From contig NZ_AUBW01000026.1 of the NCBI RefSeq assembly GCF_000429445.1, positions 1 through 64,000 on the forward strand: a DNA stretch of 64,000 nucleotides. The letters are read 5' to 3'. This stretch comes from Algoriphagus terrigena DSM 22685. Its GTDB lineage: Bacteria > Bacteroidota > Bacteroidia > Cytophagales > Cyclobacteriaceae. Positions 1 to 8,519 of the stretch are shown here, piece by piece (position 1 is the first letter of the stretch; each line of letters starts with the position of its first letter). Made by a program: the position numbers and the translations under genes. The notes under the pieces were generated by a model. The model ran no database searches. It was given only the letters and a program-made list of their open reading frames with translations, and was not told the DNA's origin.

Positions 1-166
1 CGTCATACCATCGTCATACATACGTCACACATAGGTTGGGTTTTGTCCACATTTTCCACGGATTACCTTAGTTTTCCTTTGTTTCCATAGATTCCACATT
101 CGTTTTGATATTCAGGTTGTTGAGTTCAGTTTAGGGCCATGTTTCACATCTAAACAATCCAAAACT

Positions 167-913
167 ATGGCAAAACAATCTGGATATATCAAACTCGAGG
201 GCACCATGGGTGACCTCACATTTTATAAAAACCGCGATGGAAAATTCATCGCCAGGAGAAAGGGAGGGGTGACCAAAAAGCGCATCCAAAATGATCCCCG
301 CTTCCAACGGACCCGGGAGAATTTAAAGGAATTCGCCGAGGCCGCTGCCTCCGCCAAATTTCTCAAGAATGCGTTCCGTGAGATCGAACTCAAATCCAAC
401 GGTGGAAAGCTGCACAACAGACTCTATTCCGCGGCCATGAAAGTGGTCAAATCCGACTCGGTGAGTCCCCGGGGAGACAGGAAATTTGATCTGGGAGACA
501 TGACCTCGCTACTGCGGTTCGAATTCTCTGAAAAGGCATCCATGCGCAACGTCTTGAAAGTGAAGACAACGGTCCTGGATGAGCCGACTTCCGTGACGGT
601 GACGATACCGGCTCTGGTTCCCAGCAAGTTTCTGCTGTTTTCTGAAGGATCAAAGTTCTACCGGTTTTCCCTGATACGCGCAGCGATCAACTTTGCGGAA
701 CAGGATTATTACACCGAGACCGCCACAATAGCGCCCCTGCCGATCATCAATCTCCCGGCGGCGCAAGTTTCGCTCTCCCTGCCCAAACCGGGCGTTGCCG
801 GTGAAAAGTACTTCTTCGCTTTGGCCCTGGAGTTCTTTCTCGACGTCAACGGCAATCAGTACGACATGAACGATGTATCGCAGAATCCTGCGATCATCCT
901 ATCGGTCTCCTGA
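167..913 (+). CDS. Hypothetical protein, first gene of a phage-like cassette
   Basis: A 248-residue protein starting at ATG 167. I do not recognise a named domain. The N-terminus (about residues 8-40) is glycine-rich and strongly basic, with the segment GTMGDLTFYKNRDGK followed by an RRKGG patch. The middle is helical and Ala/Lys-rich, and the C-terminal half alternates hydrophobic residues and prolines as in beta-sandwich proteins. There is no signal peptide or membrane segment. It ends two bases before a DUF5675 gene, so the two are probably co-transcribed with the following small membrane proteins. A structural or DNA/RNA-binding role would fit the basic N-terminus, but that is a guess. 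Confidence 0.75.
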   Translation: MAKQSGYIKLEGTMGDLTFYKNRDGKFIARRKGGVTKKRIQNDPRFQRTRENLKEFAEAAASAKFLKNAFREIELKSNGGKLHNRLYSAAMKVVKSDSVSPRGDRKFDLGDMTSLLRFEFSEKASMRNVLKVKTTVLDEPTSVTVTIPALVPSKFLLFSEGSKFYRFSLIRAAINFAEQDYYTETATIAPLPIINLPAAQVSLSLPKPGVAGEKYFFALALEFFLDVNGNQYDMNDVSQNPAIILSVS

Positions 914-915
914 TT

Positions 916-1362
916 ATGAAATTCCTGCTCACACGGGAATATTGGCCCGGCGGCACCAATGGATCGCTTAGTTACAACGGCAAGATCCTCTGTGCCACGG
1001 CCGAGCTGCCCTCAGCATGCTTCCATCCTTCGATGGCCTGTCTGCCGGAAGGAGTCTACGAACTAGATCTGGTCCAAAGTTCATCCGAACAGCAGATCGC
1101 CGTGTTCCAAAACTCCGGCTCACACAAATCGAAGATCCCAAGGAAAGCAGAACTGGGGCTAACGCAACTGCACCGAAACATCGTCCTGGTGTCTGAAATT
1201 ACAGGGGAGGGGAGAGGTGTTCCCGGCAGGGAAGTCTTCCAGAATCTCACTTCCCTGATAGGTCAAACACTCGGGAAAGGGGAAAAGGCCACACTGGAGA
1301 TAAGGAGCTGTCCAGAATGTGCCCTGAACCTGACCTACCATCAAATCCAATGGATGGACTGA
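916..1362 (+). CDS. DUF5675 family protein
   Basis: A 148-residue protein with the DUF5675 pattern: an N-terminal strand (LTREYWPGGTNGSL), the ATAELP turn and the CLPEGVYELD segment, which is usually CIPxGxY in the family. DUF5675 proteins are commonly found in Bacteroidota prophages and phage-derived clusters, often near lysis-type genes; their activity is not established. The start follows the preceding stop by two bases. The stop codon TGA shares bases with the next ATG in a TGATG arrangement, so translation is probably coupled. Confidence 0.8.
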   Translation: MKFLLTREYWPGGTNGSLSYNGKILCATAELPSACFHPSMACLPEGVYELDLVQSSSEQQIAVFQNSGSHKSKIPRKAELGLTQLHRNIVLVSEITGEGRGVPGREVFQNLTSLIGQTLGKGEKATLEIRSCPECALNLTYHQIQWMD

Positions 1363-1580
1363 TGTTTCAGGCAATTGTGGGAGGGGTCTTCGGACTCCTC
1401 CTTTCTGTCATCGCCTATTTCCTCAAGCTCCTCATCCAGGATATCAGGCAGATGAATAAAGAATTGGGAAAAATGAAGGAAGTCATGGTGCGCCTCCAAA
1501 GCGAACAGGCATTGATCAAAACGCTTTTACAAATACCTGGCAAGTTGCCCAAAAGCCGAAAGATCCAGCCCTGCGCCTAA
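1362..1580 (+). CDS. Small membrane protein with coiled-coil tail
   Basis: ATG 1362 overlaps the upstream TGA as TGATG, giving a 72-residue protein; an in-frame start at 1317 would overlap the DUF5675 gene by 46 bases and is less likely. Residues about 2-24 (FQAIVGGVFGLLLSVIAYFL) form one membrane helix, followed by an amphipathic stretch rich in Lys, Glu, Met and Leu (about 25-55) that looks like a short coiled coil. A single membrane helix plus coiled coil beside DUF5675 is reminiscent of phage holin/spanin-like accessory proteins, but no family is recognised. Confidence 0.65.
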   Translation: MFQAIVGGVFGLLLSVIAYFLKLLIQDIRQMNKELGKMKEVMVRLQSEQALIKTLLQIPGKLPKSRKIQPCA

Positions 1581-1684
1581 TTCTCTCAATTGGTGAGCAA
1601 CTGATCACTGACTCTGATCACTGCGACTGAACACTGATCACTCCCAATAAACACTTAACCTTTAACATTTAACTAAAAAAAACT

Positions 1685-1936
1685 ATGACAACAATAGAAG
1701 AAATAAAACACCGGGCTCTCGCCCCAACTCCTCCTTTCTTCCAGTTGCTGAAGAAGGCAGGTCTCCTGATCGCCGCCGTCGGCACCGCAATGCTGACTGC
1801 ACCGGGAGAAGTACCCGAAATCCTCTTGGCGTATGCAGGCCATGCAGTGACAGCAGGCACCATCCTGATCAGCATCTGCCAACTCACCGTCGATGAAACC
1901 CGGCTGGAGGAGAAGCTCCTGCAGTCGGTGAAGTAA
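1685..1936 (+). CDS. Small holin-like membrane protein
   Basis: An 83-residue protein starting at ATG 1685, with two hydrophobic helices: about residues 22-40 (LKKAGLLIAAVGTAMLTAP) and 46-66 (AYAGHAVTAGTILISICQL), separated by a short GEVPE turn. Size, two-helix topology and charged C-terminal tail (ETRLEEKLLQSVK) resemble class II holins, and it closes the cassette that contains DUF5675. It is followed directly by a strong intrinsic terminator. The holin reading is inference from topology and context. Confidence 0.6.
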   Translation: MTTIEEIKHRALAPTPPFFQLLKKAGLLIAAVGTAMLTAPGEVPEILLAYAGHAVTAGTILISICQLTVDETRLEEKLLQSVK

Positions 1937-1956
1937 ACCAGTAACCTTGAAAATCA

Positions 1957-1989
1957 AAACCCGGGCAGGAGGTCTTGCCCGGGTTTTTT
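1957..1989 (+). terminator. Intrinsic terminator of the DUF5675 cassette
   Basis: An inverted repeat (AAACCCGGGCA / TGCCCGGGTTT) with a short loop is followed by a T run. It lies 20 bases after the last gene of the cassette and marks its 3' end. Confidence 0.85.
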
Positions 1990-2323
1990 GTCGCATCCAT
2001 TGTGACATTGCCTTTAAATAAAAAAAACGTGTCTTGGGACTCCTCCTAACGGAATGTTGACTTTTCTGAAGAGCCTACTAACGTCCTCTATTTTGCAGGT
2101 GAGATTTCCGTAACGACGTCGGCAAAGTTGAACTACTAAGGTCTACAAAGACTCTGGTACAGTAAGCTATCATAGAAGTATAAGATATGATTGTATGAGT
2201 GCTAGGAAAAAATGCCAACAGGTGTTTGTTTCTTGATGAAAGCAAGCTGACTTTTTTATAAACTATTTGTAGTTATTGGAATATTTGGTATTATTACGTC
2301 ATAACCTTTTAACACTCATTTTT
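1990..2323. other. AT-rich intergenic stretch without recognised genes
   Basis: No convincing reading frame, RNA gene or repeat was seen on either strand. Base composition falls here and stays low through the following lipoprotein gene, marking the start of an AT-rich patch. Confidence 0.5.
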
Positions 2324-2965
2324 ATGAAAACTATTTTAATATTAACATGTATTTTGCTGTGCTTATCCGGCTGTGTCGACAATTTGGATATAGATGTTGG
2401 GAAGTCTATTGAAAAGCAAGTAGATCAACCTTTGGACACGGAAGATGGTAAGGATTTTACGATTGAGAAGTTTGGAGACTCGGAATCACAACCCGAAGCC
2501 TTGAAAGTTATGCCCGCGGGATCTCAACTTACCTATAATAGTGCGACTGGAATCTGGTACGGACATTTTGAAGGAAGTGGGGTTTATTTTTATGGACCCA
2601 CCCCTTCTCAACTACAAAGTGGCATGCAATCTGTGTGGCAAGCGGCTCCAGGGCCAATATGTCCCGGTTGTTCAGTTTCTGGTGATGGCGATTTTTTTAC
2701 GGTGCAACAGCCTGGGTGCATGGCTGGAACTTCTATTTCGAATATAGCGATGGTTTATCGTCAGGAAACTCAAGCAACGGCGACTTCACCGTCAAAAATT
2801 TACTGGTATATTGTTGAAAGAAATAAAGTAAGGATGAACGGTACTGACTGTCAATTTATATTTCATGCAAAAATTGTTATTGACGAGCAGTGCAAACCTG
2901 TAATAGTTGTTCCTGAATCCGATAGCAATAGTGCATGTTCTTCATCACCTTACCCCGAAGTTTAA
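2324..2965 (+). CDS. Hypothetical lipoprotein, AT-rich
   Basis: Start ATG 2324 was chosen because it gives a clean lipoprotein signal, MKTILILTCILLCLSGC, with lipobox LSGC; an upstream in-frame start adds 16 residues before the signal. The mature protein is about 196 residues, acidic at first, then Gly/Ser/Tyr-rich with about six cysteines that could form disulfides. No family is recognised. It stands alone between a terminator and a hairpin and is more AT-rich than its neighbours, which suggests recent acquisition. Confidence 0.7.
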   Translation: MKTILILTCILLCLSGCVDNLDIDVGKSIEKQVDQPLDTEDGKDFTIEKFGDSESQPEALKVMPAGSQLTYNSATGIWYGHFEGSGVYFYGPTPSQLQSGMQSVWQAAPGPICPGCSVSGDGDFFTVQQPGCMAGTSISNIAMVYRQETQATATSPSKIYWYIVERNKVRMNGTDCQFIFHAKIVIDEQCKPVIVVPESDSNSACSSSPYPEV

Positions 2966-3078
2966 TTATCGAGGTAAGTGCTATTAATATTGGGTAATAC
3001 TTTATAATGTATTTTATTTTCAATAATAATAGGTTGAAATTCATTTTAATAAGACTTCTGTTTTGAAGCCCGGGAATT

Positions 3079-3114
3079 GAACTAGGGAAGAGTTGCATGC
3101 TCCTCCCTAGGTTC
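3079..3114 (+). terminator. Hairpin after the AT-rich lipoprotein, possible terminator
   Basis: Near-complementary arms GAACTAGGGAAGAG and CTCCTCCCTAGGTTC with one bulge and one mismatch enclose a TTGCATG loop. The T run after it is poor, so termination is uncertain. Confidence 0.35.
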
Positions 3115-3144
3115 TTATAAAAAATCCGATCTTACTTTAACTAT

Positions 3145-3176
3145 AAAGCCCGGCTCGAAGGAGTCGGGCTTTTTTT
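3145..3176 (+). terminator. Intrinsic terminator
   Basis: Arms AAGCCCGGCTC and GAGTCGGGCTT (one G-T wobble) with a GAAG loop are followed by seven T. Most likely the true end of the lipoprotein transcript. The rest of the 2966-3276 gap holds no gene. Confidence 0.8.
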
Positions 3177-3276
3177 GTGTAGCAATTTCCCCAGTTGAAT
3201 CTGCTCGCTCGCGTAGTCAGAGAAAAATCGGCGAGCTTAATTTCTATATTTAGCCTAACATCTTAAAACGACTTTT

Positions 3277-4086
3277 ATGATCAAATCCATCATCGCCCCT
3301 GTTGATTTCTCCGAAGCGGCGGGCAATGCGCTCCTGTTTGCGGCTGAAATATCAAAGCGGGTTTCGGCAACGTTAATTATCATTCATGTGATGCCTGCCG
3401 GTGACAGTGAAGCCCAAGCAATACAGAAGCTGGAACTTTTAGTATCTGAGCTACAAGCTTCTTTCGGAGCGAGTCTCAACTGCACTTCACTGGTAGCACA
3501 CGGTGATTTCGTCGATACCCTGACAGAGCAAATCAGTGCTCAGCGGGTAGACCTGATTGTCATGGGCACCAAGGGTGCAAGCGGGCTGAAGCGGATTTTG
3601 ATCGGTAGCAATACGGTAAAGGTGGTGGCACATACCAAAGTCGCTGTCATGGTCATCCCCGAAGTCGCGCGCTTCGAAGACTTTAACCGGAAGGGAAAAA
3701 ACCGGGTGGTCTTTGCCACTGATCTTGAGGATGTAGAAAATGAAGCGTCTCTTGATATCTTGGCTGAGGTGGTGGGCTTGATGATCGCGCCTACCCTGCG
3801 GGTGCTGAATGTCCGGCCGAAAAATACCAGGCTTGGTTTCAGCCAAGAGATGGAGCGGGCAGCGCTGGTTTCACGTTTCAGAGAAGACATTGAGACAGAA
3901 CGCATCACGGTATTCGATGACAGCGTGATGGATGGGATCAATTTCTATCTCGACAAGCACACCGACACTGGGATGGTCGCCATGATCGCCCGAGATTCAG
4001 GCGGGCTTTTCCAGCGTCACTTCACACACGAGATGGCTGCGGTCACTCACTATCCGCTGTTGGTACTAAATAGCTCTAAGCACTAA
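3277..4086 (+). CDS. Universal stress protein, tandem UspA domains
   Basis: A 269-residue cytoplasmic protein of two tandem Usp folds, the common Bacteroidota form. The first domain starts with IKSIIAPVDFSEAAGNAL and carries the ATP-binding motif G-2x-G-9x-G-(S/T), seen as GTKGASGLKRILIGSN near residues 99-113, so it probably binds ATP. The second domain (about 145-269) is degenerate and lacks that motif. Such proteins respond to starvation or redox stress. The gene stands alone with terminators on the upstream side. Confidence 0.9.
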   Translation: MIKSIIAPVDFSEAAGNALLFAAEISKRVSATLIIIHVMPAGDSEAQAIQKLELLVSELQASFGASLNCTSLVAHGDFVDTLTEQISAQRVDLIVMGTKGASGLKRILIGSNTVKVVAHTKVAVMVIPEVARFEDFNRKGKNRVVFATDLEDVENEASLDILAEVVGLMIAPTLRVLNVRPKNTRLGFSQEMERAALVSRFREDIETERITVFDDSVMDGINFYLDKHTDTGMVAMIARDSGGLFQRHFTHEMAAVTHYPLLVLNSSKH

Positions 4087-4312
4087 GCGATTGATCTTTG
4101 GATGAGTCAAGTGCCAGACCTTCCAGATTCTGAGATCAGGAAGGCATGAATGGCGCAAAAAGATTCAGCTCCTCAAACCCGCGAGATGTATCAGAAGTAA
4201 TTCTACGGTTTTGTCAAAGGGTTTGGAATCTCGGTTTGACCTAACTGCTACCCGATGACAATCCCTTGAAGAATGCTTCGAGGTTAAAGCCCTCGAAGAG
4301 CGGAAAACCAAT

Positions 4313-5995
4313 CTACTTTTTGTTCTCCTGACTGCGCTTGATTGCGGCATCCACCTTTGCTTTTGGCGCGCCGTAGACTTTGCCTTGCGAGGCATCCTCG
4401 ATCAAGCGATCGATATAGCCTTGGCTGATCGCGGTGTTGTCTTTGTATTTCTTACGGATATTGTCCAGTTCGGAATGCAGTTCCTTGCGGATGGCAGCAT
4501 AGGCTGGGTCGTCGTAGAAATTTTTCATCTCCATCGGATCATTGACCCGGTCGATCAGTTCCCATCTGTCCTCCGCAAAGTAATAGTGGATCAGCTTGTA
4601 CTCGTGCGTCACGATGGCATAGTGCCGGTTGACCATGTGCTCGGCGGGGTATTCGTAGTAGTGGTAGTACACCGCGTCGCGATCCCACTCGTTCTCATCG
4701 CCTGTCAGCAAAGGCACCATGCTCTCTCCCTGCATGTCTTTGGGAGCTTTCACACCAGCGGCGTCGAGGAAGGTTTGGGCGAAATCGAGGTTTTGGACTA
4801 AGGCATCGGATTTAGTGCCGCCTTTGGTCTTGCCCTGCCAAGCCATCAGCAACGGAGTCTTGAAGGACTCATCGTAGATGAAGCGCTTGTCGTACCAGCC
4901 ATGCTCTCCGAGGTAGAAGCCTTGATCCGAGGTATAGACGATGATTGTATTTTCCATTAGGTCGTTTGCCTCGAGGTAGTCGAGCAATCTGCCGACGTTT
5001 TCGTCCACGGCTTTAATCGTCCCGAGATAATCCTGCATGTATCGCTGATACTTCCACCGCATCTTGTCGGCGTCGGTCATGGACGGGTATTTTGATTTGA
5101 ACTCTTCATTGACCTTGGTGTAAGCATTCAGGAAGTTTTCTTTTTGCGGAGGAGTAAAGCGCGCGAGCTCACCCTTGAATCTGACTTTGTCAGGGCCGAT
5201 TTCCGGAATCCCCAGCTCCTCCATCACTTCGGGAAATACCTTGTTGTCCCCGGCCCAGCTCATGTGTTTGAGGATATTCATCTCTGCCTCCGCGGCGACA
5301 GGTCTTCCTTCGTAGTCGTCAAACAGAGTTGCAGGCTCCGGAAAAGTTTTGTTGGTGAATTCTTCCAAGTGGCGCTCAGCCATCATCCAGGGACGGTGTG
5401 GGGACTTGTGCAGGTACATTAGCATAAAGGGCTTTTCAGCATCCCGGTCTTTTTCCAACCAGTCCAGTGTCATGTCTGTCACGATGTCGGTTACGTAGCC
5501 TTCCACCTTAATCTCGCCCTCTTTTTTGGTGATAAATTCGGGATTGTAGTAGGAGCCTTGACCCGGGAGAATCTTGAACTCGTCAAAACCTTTGGGATTG
5601 TTGCCGAAGTGAAGCTTGCCAAACATGGCCGTCTGGTAGCCTGCGTCCTGTAACAGCTGTGGGAAAGTCACGTTGGTCGTGTCGAAGGCAAAGTGATTGT
5701 CCACCTTTCCATTCAGGTGGGAATGCTTGCCGGTCAGGATGGTCGCACGGGAAGGAGCACAGATCGAGTTGGTGACACTTGCCTGGGTGAAAAGAATCCC
5801 CATCTCAGCGATCCGATCTATGTTTGGAGTTTCGATCATTCGATTGTCATAGGCCGAAATCGCCTGATAAGCATGGTCATCCGACATGATAAAGATGATG
5901 TTGGGTCGCTTAGAGTTCTTGCCGTTTGAGCTTTGACCAAAGCCAATCTGAATACTTCCAAGGAACACTACTATTCCAACAAGAGCATTTCGCAT
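4313..5995 (-). CDS. Secreted type I sulfatase (arylsulfatase-like)
   Basis: A 560-residue protein with a signal peptide (MRNALVGIVVFLGSIQIGFG) and a formylglycine-dependent sulfatase fold. The metal site starts at SDD (residues 38-40), and the modification motif C-A-P-S-R begins at Cys79, which an FGE or anSME enzyme would convert to formylglycine. Further family landmarks are GKHS after the motif, GKLHFG, SPHRPW and the SDQGFYLGEHGWYDKR segment that carries C-terminal metal ligands. Length and motifs fit sulfatases that desulfate polysaccharides or glycosaminoglycans; the substrate cannot be read from sequence. It is transcribed alone on the minus strand. No maturase gene lies in the window. 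Confidence 0.9.
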   Translation of the reverse strand: MRNALVGIVVFLGSIQIGFGQSSNGKNSKRPNIIFIMSDDHAYQAISAYDNRMIETPNIDRIAEMGILFTQASVTNSICAPSRATILTGKHSHLNGKVDNHFAFDTTNVTFPQLLQDAGYQTAMFGKLHFGNNPKGFDEFKILPGQGSYYNPEFITKKEGEIKVEGYVTDIVTDMTLDWLEKDRDAEKPFMLMYLHKSPHRPWMMAERHLEEFTNKTFPEPATLFDDYEGRPVAAEAEMNILKHMSWAGDNKVFPEVMEELGIPEIGPDKVRFKGELARFTPPQKENFLNAYTKVNEEFKSKYPSMTDADKMRWKYQRYMQDYLGTIKAVDENVGRLLDYLEANDLMENTIIVYTSDQGFYLGEHGWYDKRFIYDESFKTPLLMAWQGKTKGGTKSDALVQNLDFAQTFLDAAGVKAPKDMQGESMVPLLTGDENEWDRDAVYYHYYEYPAEHMVNRHYAIVTHEYKLIHYYFAEDRWELIDRVNDPMEMKNFYDDPAYAAIRKELHSELDNIRKKYKDNTAISQGYIDRLIEDASQGKVYGAPKAKVDAAIKRSQENKK

Positions 5996-6352
5996 AGGTT
6001 ATGGGGTTTGATTTTATACTGCCGAATTTAGATCGTTTGATGGATTCTTTGGGGAAATTTTCCAAGAAAGTCAACGAAGAAAGATCTTCGACCGTGACGT
6101 TGACGACGCGCTTCAATTGTGTCAGGAAACATCCTATCTCCGAACATCTAAGCATTTGAAGAGAGCAGAAACCATTATTTTCTGGTAGGCCTAAATGAGC
6201 GTCCACCGAACCAAACCCCCAAGAAAACTCCGGGTTGATGGAAATTTTTGGCCTGCCTACTTTTGAGCGGTCAAAAAAAGCGAGCCGAAATCCCCTTTTT
6301 TATTTTATAGCTCTTAATTTTCTAATTGAAATTTTCCACTAACTCGGGTATA
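5996..6352. other. Intergenic region between divergent sulfatase and tetR genes
   Basis: Shared upstream region of the minus-strand sulfatase and the plus-strand TetR gene. No gene or clear palindromic operator was seen. The part next to the TetR start is AT-rich, as expected for a promoter. Confidence 0.45.
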
Positions 6353-7009
6353 ATGAAGAAGCCGGCAAAACTGAAAACCAAAGACAGGATTGTATCCGTC
6401 GCTATCCGGATGTTTAATGAATTTGGGATTCAGGGAGTTACCAGTCGCCATATCGCGGGGGAAATGGGAATCAGTCACGGAAATCTGGACTACCACTATC
6501 GTACCAAAGAAGAGCTGCTTTTGGCGATTTATGACAAGATGAGAGGTGATGCCTCCGAGGCCTATACCTCCCGAAAGCCAAACACCTCATCCCTTGAGCA
6601 TTTTCACCGGATGGTATCGGAGCTTGAGGAATTTCAATATCGGTATCGGTTTTTCAATCTGGACGTATTGGAGATCACCCGGTCCTTTCCCCAGGTGAAA
6701 GGGAAGATCCAAGAGACACTCCTGCTTCGAAGACAGCAAATGCAGGGACTTTTTGAGGATTTCCTGACGGATGGGTATGTGGGTTTTCCTGACGAAGATG
6801 TCCTGGAAAGAATTCAGCAGACGATCCGCATTGTAATTACTTTCTGGCTGTCGCGGCTCGAGATTTTACCAAATCACCAGCCTCAGCAAAAAGGCGAGAT
6901 GGTGCGCTTGGTCTGGAATACGGTCTTGCCTTACCTCACGGTGTCGGGGCGAGAAGAGTACGAAAGGATCATGCAATCGACCTCTTCCGAACTGATCGAC
7001 AAACCCTAA
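6353..7009 (+). CDS. TetR/AcrR family transcriptional regulator
   Basis: ATG 6353 gives 218 residues; a TTG nine codons upstream is unlikely to be the start. Residues about 9-55 form the TetR helix-turn-helix: RIVSVAIRMFNEFGIQGVT, then the recognition helix region GISHGNLDYHYRTKEELL. The C-terminal part is helical and would form the ligand-binding and dimerisation domain. It lies between a divergent sulfatase gene and a downstream alcohol dehydrogenase, so either is a candidate target, but no operator was identified. Confidence 0.9.
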   Translation: MKKPAKLKTKDRIVSVAIRMFNEFGIQGVTSRHIAGEMGISHGNLDYHYRTKEELLLAIYDKMRGDASEAYTSRKPNTSSLEHFHRMVSELEEFQYRYRFFNLDVLEITRSFPQVKGKIQETLLLRRQQMQGLFEDFLTDGYVGFPDEDVLERIQQTIRIVITFWLSRLEILPNHQPQQKGEMVRLVWNTVLPYLTVSGREEYERIMQSTSSELIDKP

Positions 7010-7149
7010 TCCGCCCAAGCTTCCCCGCTGGATAGATTTTTTAGGCCATTCAGTATGGTTTCTCTGGTTTTTTTTGGCAAATCGGTGAACCACCACATTC
7101 CTTTCGGGTGTTCCTATTTTACTTTTCCAAAATACTAAACCATCAAGCC

Positions 7150-8208
7150 ATGAACACATTTGAAGTAAAAGCCTTTGGGGCCGCTTCCAAAGAAGCCGAT
7201 CTGGAGCAGATGACCATTCCCCGAAGGGAAGCCACTCCAAAAGATGTGGAGATCGAAATTCTCTATTGCGGCGTCTGTCACTCCGACCTTCACACGGCCA
7301 GAAACGACTGGGGAGGGACGAAATACCCATCAGTGCCTGGCCATGAGATCGTAGGCCGTGTAACCCAAGTCGGAAGCGAGGTCAGCAAGTTCAAAGTTGG
7401 CGATCTCGCCGCTGTCGGTTGCATGGTGGACAGCTGCAAGACCTGCGCCAACTGCCAGCAAGACTTGGAGCAATATTGCCTAAATGGCTTCACCGGCACC
7501 TACAACGGACGGGATAGGCATCTCGGACAGCACACGTTTGGGGGGTATTCTGAGAAAGTGGTGGTGGACGAGGACTTCGTGCTGAGCGTTCCTGCAAACC
7601 TCGATCTGGCTGCAGTGGCTCCTTTGCTGTGCGCCGGAATTACCACTTGGTCTCCGTTGCGACACTGGAAGGTGAGCAAAGGCAGCAAAGTCGCCGTGGT
7701 CGGATTGGGCGGTTTGGGGCACATGGCGCTGAAGCTGGCGCATGCCTTGGGAGCTGAGGTCACCCTCTTCTCCAGATCTGCTGGCAAGATAGAAGAAGCC
7801 AAGAGCCTGGGCGCAGATCAGGTAGTCATCTCTACAGATGAAAGCCAGATGGCATCTGTCAGCAATACCTTTGACCTCATCATTGATACCGTACCATACA
7901 CGCACGACTTGAATCCGTACATGGCTACGCTCCATGCAAGTGGCACGCTGGTGCTGGTGGGCTTTTTGGGCAATCTCGACCCTACGCTCAACACTGCCGG
8001 TATGGTCATGGGCAGAAAAGCAATCTCCGGTTCACTGATCGGAGGAATTGCGGAAACCCAGGAACTGCTTGACTTCTGCGGGCAGCACAACATCGTCTCC
8101 GAGATAGAGATGATCAAGATGCAGGATATCAACGAGGCCTACGAGCGCATGCTCAAAAGTGACGTCCGCTACCGCTTTGTGATCGATATGGCCTCGATGA
8201 AAAATTAG
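7150..8208 (+). CDS. Zinc-dependent NAD(P) alcohol dehydrogenase (YahK/CAD type)
   Basis: Start ATG 7150 was chosen over an in-frame codon 14 residues upstream because homologues begin near MNTFEVKAFGA. The 352-residue protein is a medium-chain dehydrogenase. Catalytic zinc ligands lie in CGVCHSD and PGHE; the structural zinc is held by four cysteines in CKTCANCQQDLEQYC and just before it. The Rossmann motif is GLGGLGH near residue 180. It resembles YahK/cinnamyl-alcohol-type aldehyde reductases that act on a broad range of aldehydes using NADPH. The gene ends at a terminator. Confidence 0.92.
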   Translation: MNTFEVKAFGAASKEADLEQMTIPRREATPKDVEIEILYCGVCHSDLHTARNDWGGTKYPSVPGHEIVGRVTQVGSEVSKFKVGDLAAVGCMVDSCKTCANCQQDLEQYCLNGFTGTYNGRDRHLGQHTFGGYSEKVVVDEDFVLSVPANLDLAAVAPLLCAGITTWSPLRHWKVSKGSKVAVVGLGGLGHMALKLAHALGAEVTLFSRSAGKIEEAKSLGADQVVISTDESQMASVSNTFDLIIDTVPYTHDLNPYMATLHASGTLVLVGFLGNLDPTLNTAGMVMGRKAISGSLIGGIAETQELLDFCGQHNIVSEIEMIKMQDINEAYERMLKSDVRYRFVIDMASMKN

Positions 8209-8259
8209 AAGAGAATTACGAAGGAATGCCAGTTTAGACGCCGGATCTTCTTTTCAAAT

Positions 8260-8292
8260 AAAACCCCAGGCTCTTTCGAGTCTGGGGTTTTG
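8260..8292. terminator. Bidirectional-looking terminator after the alcohol dehydrogenase
   Basis: Arms AAAACCCCAG and CTGGGGTTTT flank an 11-base loop, with A-rich and T-rich flanks, so it could end transcripts from both strands. A decayed minus-strand coding fragment lies just downstream. Confidence 0.75.
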
Positions 8293-8323
8293 GTTTTTAG
8301 ATCAAAGTGAAGTTTTCGAAAAC

Positions 8324-8443
8324 TTATTCCTCCATGGCCAGGAAGCCCTTTTTCAACTGAAGAGTCCTGAGTCCTTCCACGGGGGCAGATGGCTTGAGCT
8401 TGATGTCTTGTATGATTTCAAAAGCAAATTGTAATAACTTACA
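8324..8443 (-). pseudogene. Possible C-terminal remnant of a lost gene
   Basis: On the minus strand, 39 codons are open up to a TAA at 8324-8326, with protein-like composition (a FEIIQDIKLKPSAPVEGLR stretch, then QLKKGFLAMEE). No start codon is available: an in-frame TGA stops the frame at 8444-8446. Its end faces the terminator at 8260-8292 as a normal gene end would. I read it as the tail of a truncated gene, with an unrecognised family; a chance open frame of this length cannot be excluded. Confidence 0.3.
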
Positions 8444-8519
8444 TCAACACAGTTTTGCTGTTAATGCCAGAAAATGCCTTGCTCCTGAGCCCATTTCCAA
8501 TTTTCCAAATCTTGAAATC

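Noticed and set aside
3064-3120. tRNA 3'-half or attachment-site remnant
   Set aside because: A TTCAATTCCCGG-like stretch on the minus strand recalls a T-arm, but the T-stem does not pair and no anticodon arm or acceptor stem is found; it fits better as a simple hairpin.
5910-6206. 98-codon minus-strand frame upstream of the sulfatase
   Set aside because: Overlaps the sulfatase signal peptide region in another frame and has no motif.
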